The notes under the pieces are model-generated. The model did no database searches. It was not told where the DNA came from and saw nothing but the letters and a program-made list of their open reading frames with translations. The translations under genes and the position numbers were made by a program. From Cricetibacter osteomyelitidis (GTDB taxonomy: Bacteria > Pseudomonadota > Gammaproteobacteria > Enterobacterales > Pasteurellaceae), in assembly GCF_004340985.1 (NCBI RefSeq), contig NZ_SLYB01000015.1:1-59566 (forward strand): a stretch of 59,566 bases of DNA. The letters run 5' to 3'. Positions 22,521 through 29,587 of this stretch are shown one piece after another (position 1 is the stretch's first letter; every line of letters begins with the position of its first letter).

Positions 22521-22555
22521 TAGGATCTTATTTCTAAATACGGAATAAGATCCTA
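22521..22555 (+). promoter_or_regulatory. Stem-loop between siaP and siaT
   Basis: TAGGATCTTATT (22521-22532) and AATAAGATCCTA (22544-22555) form a perfect 12-base stem with an 11-base loop, followed by only a short TATTT. It is a likely partial terminator or mRNA-stabilising structure. Confidence 0.6.
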
Positions 22556-22578
22556 TATTTGGTTCATTCGAGGTATCT

Positions 22579-24426
22579 ATGAAAGTTTTTAACAAATTAG
22601 AAGAATGGCTTGGTGCATCCTTATTATTAGTCATCTTTTTGATTTTAGTTGGCCAAATTGTTGCTCGACAAGTTTTTGATTCGCCGATTATTTGGAGTGA
22701 AGAACTCGCAAGATTATTATTTGTCTATACCGGCTTATTAGGTATCAGTATGGGTGTACGCAGTCAACAACATGTGTTTATTGACTTTGTCACGAACTTT
22801 ATGCCTGATACATTAAAACGAATTTCAAATTCCTTTGTACAAATATTAATTTTTATCTCTATTGTGATGTTTATTCACTTAGGTTTTAAAGTATGGCTTG
22901 ATGCCAGTTTTGAAATCGTATCCTTAGGAATTTCCGAAAAATGGCTCTATGCGCCATTGCCTTTCATATCCTGCTTAATGCTATTCCGTTTTTTCCAAAC
23001 ACAAGCGGAAAACTTTAAACATAAAAATACATTTATTCCTGCAGCATTGTATATCATAAGTGCGGTCATTATTTTCTCACTTTTATATTCGCATCCTGAT
23101 ATCTTTAAAGCGTTACGTATCACTAATTACGTTAAATTAGGTAGTAATGCGGTTTATGTTGTCTTGGTCGTTTGGTTAATTATCATGTTTCTGGGCACGC
23201 CGGTAGGTTGGTCACTTTTCATTGCCACTCTGCTTTACTTTGCTATGACTCGTTGGAATGTGGTAAATTCGGCCTCCTTAAAATTAGTAGATAGTTTAAA
23301 CAGCTTCCCATTACTCAGTGTACCATTCTTTATCTTAACCGGTATTTTAATGAACAGCGGCGGTATTACCGACCGAATCTTCAACTTTGCCAAGTCCTTG
23401 TTAGGTCACTATACCGGTGGTATGGGACACGTAAATATCGGTGCCAGTCTGATTTTCTCCGGTATGTCCGGCTCCGCATTAGCGGATGCGGGTGGTTTAG
23501 GTCAATTGGAAATCAAAGCAATGCGTGATGCCGGCTATGACGATGACATCTGCGGCGGTATTACGGCAGCCTCTTGTATCATCGGACCATTAGTGCCGCC
23601 AAGTATTGCCATGATTATTTACGGTGTTATCGCTAACGAGTCTATTGCAAAATTATTCGTCGCAGGTTTTGTACCGGGTGTATTAATCACCATCGCATTA
23701 ATGAGCATGAACTACTTCGTTTCTAAAAAACGTGGTTATCCAAAAACTCGCAAAGCGACCATGGAAGAAATCTGCACATCATTTAAAGGTGCAATCTGGG
23801 CAATCCTCACACCAATTTTAATTATCGGCGGTATTTTCTCAGGTTTATTCACCCCGACAGAAGCAGCGGTAATTGCAGCACTCTACTCCATGATTGTCGG
23901 TAAATTTGTGTATAAAGAATTAACCTTAAAAACCTTATTCAAAAGCTGTATTGAAGCGGTGGCAATCACCGGTGTAACCGCACTAATGGTAATGACCGTA
24001 ACATTCTTCGGTGACATGATCGCCCGTGAGCAAGTTGCAATGCGTATTGCGGGAGGTTTCATGGCATTTGCCGATTCGCCTACCATGGTTTTAGTGATGA
24101 TTAACTTACTGCTGTTATTCCTTGGTATGTTCATTGATGCCTTAGCTTTGCAATTCTTAGTGTTACCTATGTTAATTCCAATTGCAGTGCACTTCGGTAT
24201 CGACCTGGTATTCTTCGGTGTAATGACAACTTTGAATATGATGATTGGTATCTTAACACCACCGATGGGAATGGCTTTGTTTGTAGTAGCACGTGTAGGT
24301 AATATGCCGGTGAGCACGGTAGCAAAAGGCGTACTTCCATTCTTAGTACCGATATTCATTACACTGGTATTAATTACAATCTTCCCACAAATCATCACGT
24401 TTATACCGAATTTATTAATGCCGTAA
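22579..24426 (+). CDS. siaT: Sialic acid TRAP transporter, fused membrane subunits SiaQM
   Basis: A 615-residue fusion of the small DctQ-like subunit (about residues 1-170, four helices) and the large DctM-like subunit (about 190-615, about twelve helices), joined by an extra helix. This fused form is that of H. influenzae SiaT. The [15 protein letters not shown] and [27 protein letters not shown]-type regions are typical DctM loops. It drives sodium-coupled import of sialic acid presented by SiaP. It starts 65 bases after siaP. Confidence 0.95.
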   Translation: MKVFNKLEEWLGASLLLVIFLILVGQIVARQVFDSPIIWSEELARLLFVYTGLLGISMGVRSQQHVFIDFVTNFMPDTLKRISNSFVQILIFISIVMFIHLGFKVWLDASFEIVSLGISEKWLYAPLPFISCLMLFRFFQTQAENFKHKNTFIPAALYIISAVIIFSLLYSHPDIFKALRITNYVKLGSNAVYVVLVVWLIIMFLGTPVGWSLFIATLLYFAMTRWNVVNSASLKLVDSLNSFPLLSVPFFILTGILMNSGGITDRIFNFAKSLLGHYTGGMGHVNIGASLIFSGMSGSALADAGGLGQLEIKAMRDAGYDDDICGGITAASCIIGPLVPPSIAMIIYGVIANESIAKLFVAGFVPGVLITIALMSMNYFVSKKRGYPKTRKATMEEICTSFKGAIWAILTPILIIGGIFSGLFTPTEAAVIAALYSMIVGKFVYKELTLKTLFKSCIEAVAITGVTALMVMTVTFFGDMIAREQVAMRIAGGFMAFADSPTMVLVMINLLLLFLGMFIDALALQFLVLPMLIPIAVHFGIDLVFFGVMTTLNMMIGILTPPMGMALFVVARVGNMPVSTVAKGVLPFLVPIFITLVLITIFPQIITFIPNLLMP

Positions 24427-24526
24427 AAATTAACCGGGGAATTTCCCAAACTCCCCAAAACTTAAAACACCGTTCGCAGGTTTTATGAATGGTCAATTTA
24501 TCTACTCAACAATGAGGTACTTAAAT

Positions 24527-25675
24527 ATGAAATTTACAAAATCAGCTCTAACTTTCGCAATCGCAGCTGCTATATCTTTCTCTGCTCAGGCTTCACAGTA
24601 TCCGGATCTACCGGTTGCCATTAAAAATGGTGCCGGTGCATTAGTAGGTGATACCGTGTATGTAGGCTTAGGTTCCGGCGGTGATAAATTCTATGCCTTA
24701 AACCTTAAAGAAAAAGATGCGCAATGGAAAGAAATTGCGGCATTCCCGGGCGGGAACCGTAACCAACCTGTTGCAGCAGGTGTTGATGGCAAATTATATG
24801 TATTTGGCGGATTCTTCAACACAGACGCACAAGCAAATAAAACGTTCAATGATGCTTACAGCTACAACCCCGCAGACAACACCTGGACTAAATTAACCAC
24901 TCGTGCACCTCGCGGGGTAGCAGCAGGTGTAAGCTCCGTAGCAGATAAAAACAAAATCTACTTTATCGGCGGTGTAAACGAAAACATTTGGGATGGATTA
25001 TTCCAAGATGTAAAAGCCGTTGGCGATGGTGATAAAGAAAAAGAAAAACCGGTATTTGATGCATATTTCAACCTACGTGCTCAAGATTTCTTCTTTAATG
25101 ATGATGTAATGAGCTATGAACCGGCAACCAACATATGGCGTAATGAAGGTAATTTCCCTTACGGCGGGCGTGCAGGGGCAGCAGTCGGTTTGAAAGACGG
25201 CAAAATCCTTGTTGTAAACGGTGAAGTGAAAGCAGGTCTTCGTACAGATACCACAGAAATCGGTACTATCGGTAAAGACGGCATAAAATGGAAACAATTA
25301 GGTAAATTACCGGCTCCGAGCGGCTATGACAAGCAAGACGGTATTGCAGCTGCAATGGGTGGCTACTCCAACGGCACATTTATTGTAACCGGTGGTGCAA
25401 ACTTCCCCGGTGCAAAAGCACATTATGAAAAAGGCATAAATGATGCACACCGTCAACCGGGCTTGAAAAAAACATGGCATAACGATGTTTATGCACTGGA
25501 TGCTAAAAAAGGCACTTGGAAAGTCGTGGGTACACTCCCTGCTCCGATCGCGGCGGGCGTTGCGGTGTCTTATGACAATAAAGTATTACTTATCGGTGGT
25601 GAAACAGAAGGCGGCAAAGCTTTGACGTCTGTACAAACGATGAGTTATAACGGCAAAACTTTGAAAGTTGAATAA
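24527..25675 (+). CDS. nanM: N-acetylneuraminate epimerase (mutarotase) NanM
   Basis: A 382-residue periplasmic kelch-repeat beta-propeller that speeds alpha/beta anomer exchange of sialic acid. The ATG at 24527 (MKFTKSALTF) begins a clear Sec signal ending SAQA; an in-frame ATG at 24485 lacks a ribosome site and would put 14 residues before the signal. Kelch blades with YVFGGF, IYFIGG, VTGGA and LLIGGE strands are spaced along the protein. Gap to siaT is 100 bases without a clear terminator, so co-transcription is likely. Confidence 0.93.
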   Translation: MKFTKSALTFAIAAAISFSAQASQYPDLPVAIKNGAGALVGDTVYVGLGSGGDKFYALNLKEKDAQWKEIAAFPGGNRNQPVAAGVDGKLYVFGGFFNTDAQANKTFNDAYSYNPADNTWTKLTTRAPRGVAAGVSSVADKNKIYFIGGVNENIWDGLFQDVKAVGDGDKEKEKPVFDAYFNLRAQDFFFNDDVMSYEPATNIWRNEGNFPYGGRAGAAVGLKDGKILVVNGEVKAGLRTDTTEIGTIGKDGIKWKQLGKLPAPSGYDKQDGIAAAMGGYSNGTFIVTGGANFPGAKAHYEKGINDAHRQPGLKKTWHNDVYALDAKKGTWKVVGTLPAPIAAGVAVSYDNKVLLIGGETEGGKALTSVQTMSYNGKTLKVE

Positions 25676-25747
25676 TCAAAGTATGCCTCTCTTAAGTAAG
25701 TAAAATAAGTCGTAAAACTTAAATCAACTAACTATAAGGAAATCATT

Positions 25748-26812
25748 ATGAAAAAAACAATTATTGCTTTAGCAGTTGCAGCACTGGCCACGGGTTCAGC
25801 GAATGCGGCCGTTATTTATGAAAAAGACGGCACTAAAATTGATTTAGATGGTCGTGTTCACATGGAAATTCAAAATATCAAAGATCAACGTACCGACTTA
25901 CGTGATGTGGGTTCTCGTTTCCGTGTACGTGCATACCAAGAAATTGGTGCAGGTTTCTCTGCATACGGTGGTGTTGAAATGCGTTTCTCTAATGATAATC
26001 AAATTGGTGGAAACTTCAGAACTCACCGTTTATATGCCGGTTTTATCAATCCTGAAATCGGTACATTAACATTTGGTCGTCAATTGCATTTAGGCGACCA
26101 TGTACCAAAAGCTAACTACACCTATGAATGGGGCGGCAATACATTCTTTGATGCACACAAAAAAGCAGCCCATTTTATGTCGGCTAAATTTGCCGGTGTT
26201 CGTTTTGCCGTAGATTACTACTTCGGTAATGCTGCAAAAGCGAATAATACCTCTAGTGGTGCCGGTGCAGCTTGGGATGAAGGACAAGGTTATGGTGTAG
26301 GTTTATTCTATGATGGGAAATGGGATGATTTTGCAGTTCGTTTTGGTTCAAACTATAGCGAAGTTACACAATCTGAAACAGGATTAAAAGCCAAAGAGTA
26401 TAAACTAAAACGCGGTGGTATTGGTTTTGATGTAAAATATAACATTGTTACATTAGGTTTTGACTGGGCATTCGGTAAAGCTGAAGGTAACAATCAATCT
26501 AAAAATATTGGTTTCCAAAAAATCTTCAGCTATAACACACCTCTGAATAAACATAATCGTTTCTTAATCGGTTTGAAAGTAGATGTTACGCCACAAAATG
26601 CCATTTATGGTGAATACTATTTCAGTAAAGGTAAAGAAGCTCGTCCTTCTCCAGCCGATATTAAGTCAAATGGTTGGATGCTTGGCGTTGATCACAGATT
26701 CAACAAATATGTCGCTGTGTATTTAGAAGGCGGCACCGGTAAAGTTAAACAAGATGGTATTGAATTGAAGAAAAACCATCGAGTGTTAGTAGGTTCACGC
26801 ATCATGTTCTAA
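25748..26812 (+). CDS. Trimeric porin, OmpP2/OmpC-like
   Basis: A 354-residue outer-membrane general porin. Signal peptide 1-20 (ends ANA), then alternating beta strands typical of 16-stranded porins (IDLDGRVHMEIQ, SRFRVRAYQEIG, LYAGFINPEIGTLTFGRQ) and a C-terminal phenylalanine for BAM recognition. It shares the N-terminal style of Pasteurellaceae P2 porins but differs in the body. It is 72 bases after nanM with its own AAGGA site and no visible terminator in between. It may therefore be expressed with the sialic acid transport genes and serve as the entry pore; this is inferred from position. Confidence 0.88.
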   Translation: MKKTIIALAVAALATGSANAAVIYEKDGTKIDLDGRVHMEIQNIKDQRTDLRDVGSRFRVRAYQEIGAGFSAYGGVEMRFSNDNQIGGNFRTHRLYAGFINPEIGTLTFGRQLHLGDHVPKANYTYEWGGNTFFDAHKKAAHFMSAKFAGVRFAVDYYFGNAAKANNTSSGAGAAWDEGQGYGVGLFYDGKWDDFAVRFGSNYSEVTQSETGLKAKEYKLKRGGIGFDVKYNIVTLGFDWAFGKAEGNNQSKNIGFQKIFSYNTPLNKHNRFLIGLKVDVTPQNAIYGEYYFSKGKEARPSPADIKSNGWMLGVDHRFNKYVAVYLEGGTGKVKQDGIELKKNHRVLVGSRIMF

Positions 26813-26858
26813 TCATCTGATTAATGCTTAACATAAATCATGTGATTTAATCGCCGGT

Positions 26859-26893
26859 CTGACCGCATAACATAAAAAGTGCGGTCAGTTTTT
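26859..26893 (+). terminator. Terminator after the porin, built from uptake-signal repeats
   Basis: CTGACCGCA (26859-26867) pairs with TGCGGTCAG (26880-26888), followed by TTTTT. The right arm contains a perfect uptake signal core (AAGTGCGGT). Confidence 0.8.
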
Positions 26894-26895
26894 GG

Positions 26896-26927
26896 TAAAA
26901 AAAGCCCTGTTGATGACAACAGAGCTT
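26896..26927 (-). terminator. Terminator after the slam gene
   Basis: AAGCCCTGTTG (26902-26912) pairs with CAACAGAGCTT (26917-26927) with one mismatch. On the minus strand a T run follows. It also has a T run on the plus side (26931-26937), so it may work both ways. Confidence 0.65.
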
Positions 26928-27012
26928 GAGTTTTTTTAAGGCTTATTTTCCGGTTCACAAGCTCAAGTTTACCTATGGAAATATAAGTCTCGTAGCTGTT
27001 CCGTTTCAACTA

Positions 27013-28470
27013 TTAGAAATACCATTCCAAATTAAGCTGTACTTCCGTTTGTTTGTAAGAGTACACATAGTCCGCATTGCTCTTATTCCGAGTATGTCTT
27101 ACTAATATATTTGGTGTCATGCCATAAAAACGCCATTGCGGCATTCTTAAAATAGCCAAATAAATTTGCTGATTATCACGACGTTTTTCCCCTAATACGG
27201 CATGATATTCCTGATAATCATAACGTCGCAACAATGCCAGTAAGGTCGTATTTAGCCCGGAATCAAATTGATAACTAATCCCTAAGCGAATACCCGCCAT
27301 ATGATAAGCCTGAGTTTTGTCGGTTGTATTACGGTGTAACCAGTCCACGCCGCTAAATACTGTGGTTTTCGGTGTTAATAGATGATACCAGGTAGCAAAT
27401 AATGAGATGAGATTTGCCGTTTCCAATGATGTGTAATGATCGCTGAAATATTGTTTCTTCTGTTCAAACTGTATATTTCCTATATTGCGAGGTGATATAT
27501 TTTGTGTCCAATCAATATGTCCGCCCAGAGCATGATAATGACGGTTATTACCAAACGTATTGAATTCTGCTAAAGGTGCTACGGTAATGGAAGTATCAGC
27601 ATTCTGATAGTTATATCCGGCATAAACCTTGGCGGTATTTTCATTATATTCGTGATGATTCGGATAAAACTGCCCGTAACTGTTCAGATAAAATTCTATG
27701 CCATGATGACCTGAAAGGGATATTCTTCGTTGCAAACTCAAATCATAACGCCAGCCACCAGCATTTACCGAATCCGGAGCGCGTTGATTCACAATACATT
27801 GTGAAGCGTTATACAGCAAACATACCGACTTTTGGGAAGATTGATTGATGTTTTCGTTATACTGGTAACCGAATGTTAATGCACCTTGCCAGGATTCACG
27901 GTTCGCAAGTGCCTGCTGATAATCCTTTATTGTGGCAAGTACGCCCTCAGGTAAATCCTGTATTGCGATTTTGTTAAAAAGTGCGGTTGATTCTATATTT
28001 TTTTTATTTTCAAACAGGATACGGGCCAAATCCAACTGACCACGTAAGAAATCCGGTTCAGCTTGCAGTAATGCCCGATAATTCGCTTCTGCTTCCTTTA
28101 AATGACCTTTTTCTCGAGCCAATGCCCCTTTAGCAAACCAGACCAATTCAAGTTTATGTTCGGGAAAACTTTCATACTGCGGCAAAAATTTTTCCACATA
28201 TTGCCATAACTGCTGATTTATAGCGATATACAGTGCCTGCCCGACAGCATCCATATTATGTTCCACTTCAAAGGATTCCCCTGCTAAAGTGATTTCATTG
28301 GTTTTCGGTCTATCGTCACCTACCGTTTGTTGTTCCCGCCGTTGTTGTGCAGATTGATGAGCATGCTGTTGCCATAATTTAATCGCCTCATGTTCCTGCA
28401 CATCTGCGGACACGGCAACATGACTGATGAAACATAATAAGCTTGTATAAATAAAAAAACGCTTTTTCAT
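27013..28470 (-). CDS. Slam-type outer-membrane translocon for surface or secreted proteins
   Basis: A 485-residue surface lipoprotein assembly modulator (Slam). Signal peptide (about 1-22) is followed by an N-terminal domain with tetratricopeptide-like helices (about 105-195, ALAREKGHLKEAEANYRALLQAEPDFLRGQLDLARILFE) and a C-terminal 14-strand-type barrel (about 200-485, DUF560) ending in Trp-Tyr-Phe. Slams move TbpB-barrel proteins across the outer membrane. The ATG at 28470 has AAGG upstream; a TTG just before it is less likely. It follows the haemophore-like gene by 174 bases, so the two are probably a substrate-translocon pair. Confidence 0.85.
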   Translation of the reverse strand: MKKRFFIYTSLLCFISHVAVSADVQEHEAIKLWQQHAHQSAQQRREQQTVGDDRPKTNEITLAGESFEVEHNMDAVGQALYIAINQQLWQYVEKFLPQYESFPEHKLELVWFAKGALAREKGHLKEAEANYRALLQAEPDFLRGQLDLARILFENKKNIESTALFNKIAIQDLPEGVLATIKDYQQALANRESWQGALTFGYQYNENINQSSQKSVCLLYNASQCIVNQRAPDSVNAGGWRYDLSLQRRISLSGHHGIEFYLNSYGQFYPNHHEYNENTAKVYAGYNYQNADTSITVAPLAEFNTFGNNRHYHALGGHIDWTQNISPRNIGNIQFEQKKQYFSDHYTSLETANLISLFATWYHLLTPKTTVFSGVDWLHRNTTDKTQAYHMAGIRLGISYQFDSGLNTTLLALLRRYDYQEYHAVLGEKRRDNQQIYLAILRMPQWRFYGMTPNILVRHTRNKSNADYVYSYKQTEVQLNLEWYF

Positions 28471-28526
28471 CAAATATCTACCTTATGGTTGAAACCTCGC
28501 CATTTATGGCGGATAATTTAATTGAG

Positions 28527-28630
28527 AGAGGTGTAACCTCTTCCAATTCAGAGCAACACATAGAACCTAGCTCTTGTAAGACTCTGTGTGTTGAAACATA
28601 TATGAAATAAAAGAGGGAATTGCTTCCCTC
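28527..28630 (-). promoter_or_regulatory. Three stem-loops between the haemophore-like gene and slam
   Basis: Nearest the haemophore stop, GAGGGAA/TTCCCTC (28613-28630) with a modest T run on the minus strand looks like a weak terminator. Next, CAACACATAGA/TCTGTGTGTTG (28554-28593) is a long stem with one mismatch. Third, AGAGGT/ACCTCT (28527-28541) is a small hairpin. Together they could lower slam expression relative to its substrate. Their function is inferred. Confidence 0.5.
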
Positions 28631-28644
28631 AATATCATTAACGA

Positions 28645-29442
28645 CTATTTTTTAGTACCGCCAAATGCAGTATCGTATTTGTTATTACCATTAAATTTGG
28701 CATAACCGGCTAAAGCTGCAGCATCTTTGCCAAAGAAATGACCTTTAGTCTCCCCTTTTATGCTTCCATTGGCATAAGCATCGCCAGAAAAACTTGCATT
28801 AGATTTAATTGTCGCATTTTCAACTTTTACTGTTAATCCGGATTTAGCAATAGAACCATTAAGTTTACCTTTACCGAAGTCCGCAGTCATTTGACCTTTT
28901 AATACCGCTTGGTCTAAGTCTGAGTTATTATTTATGCCAACAACTTCATAAACAGCGACACCACCTGTTGGCATAGCTTCTGTTTTGTTATTACCAGCAT
29001 AGTACACAACGCGGTCTTTATCTGCGTTGCCGCCTTTTGCCAGCCATTCTCCAAAGTAAAGTTCTTCGGAACCTACTTTTTTAAATGCAAAGTTACCTAA
29101 TTTGTCATGAAATCCAGGCACCCAACTAGGCAAGTTGCCCATTTTTAAGACCACAACACCATTTTTATCTACACCGCCAAATACTTTTAACCATTGTGTA
29201 TTTTTGGTGATATTAGTTAATGATTTGAAACTGGTGACTTTTTTAGTTACCCCTTTTACATTTACGCCAGGTAGCCCACCGTCATCTTTATGGAACCAAC
29301 CATTGTGCGGAGTTGAACCGTTTTTAGGAAATTCTAAGGCTAACTTGTCATTAGAAATACCTGATGTAACGGTTGCAGCTTGGGCAGTTGCAATAACTGA
29401 AAATCCCGCTAAAAGTGCGGTAGCTAAAATAGATTTTTTCAT
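28645..29442 (-). CDS. Secreted hemophilin/HphA-like haem-binding protein, Slam substrate
   Basis: A 265-residue exported protein. Residues 1-22 are a Sec signal ending AQA with no lipobox cysteine, so it should be a soluble protein, not a surface lipoprotein. The N-terminal part (about 30-170) carries histidines 46, 51 and 112 as possible haem ligands. The C-terminal part (about 178-255) is a small TbpB-like barrel: GQMTADFGKGKLNGSI, NATIKSNASFSGDAYAN, GHFFGKDAAALAGYAKF. That layout, next to a Slam and a TonB receptor, is that of hemophilin of Haemophilus haemolyticus and HphA of Acinetobacter. The haem ligand is not identified by sequence; another ligand cannot be excluded. Confidence 0.75.
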   Translation of the reverse strand: MKKSILATALLAGFSVIATAQAATVTSGISNDKLALEFPKNGSTPHNGWFHKDDGGLPGVNVKGVTKKVTSFKSLTNITKNTQWLKVFGGVDKNGVVVLKMGNLPSWVPGFHDKLGNFAFKKVGSEELYFGEWLAKGGNADKDRVVYYAGNNKTEAMPTGGVAVYEVVGINNNSDLDQAVLKGQMTADFGKGKLNGSIAKSGLTVKVENATIKSNASFSGDAYANGSIKGETKGHFFGKDAAALAGYAKFNGNNKYDTAFGGTKK

Positions 29443-29482
29443 ATAAAATCTCCTTTCGTGGATATTTATCCATAGTTAATAT

Positions 29483-29560
29483 ACATACTTTGTTGATATT
29501 GATGACAAAGTATGTTCCTCAAGGCAGTAAACATTGTGCCTATACAACGGTTTACTGCCT
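29483..29560 (-). promoter_or_regulatory. Two strong stem-loops between receptor and haemophore-like genes
   Basis: ACATACTTTGT (29483-29493) pairs with ACAAAGTATGT (29505-29515), and AAGGCAGTAAAC (29521-29532) pairs with GTTTACTGCCTT (29550-29561). The T run (29560-29565) follows the second stem only on the plus strand, so on the transcribed minus strand neither is a normal terminator. They are more likely mRNA processing or stability elements. Confidence 0.5.
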
Positions 29561-29587
29561 TTTTTAGAAAGGCATATAAATGACTTT

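Noticed and set aside
23883-24458. A 191-codon open frame antisense to the sialic acid permease gene
   Set aside because: It is the mirror of a hydrophobic gene, has no ribosome site or known domain, and lies entirely opposite siaT.
29521-29565. Hairpin with T run taken as a terminator
   Set aside because: The T run follows the stem only on the plus strand, where no gene is transcribed, so it does not end the minus-strand operon.
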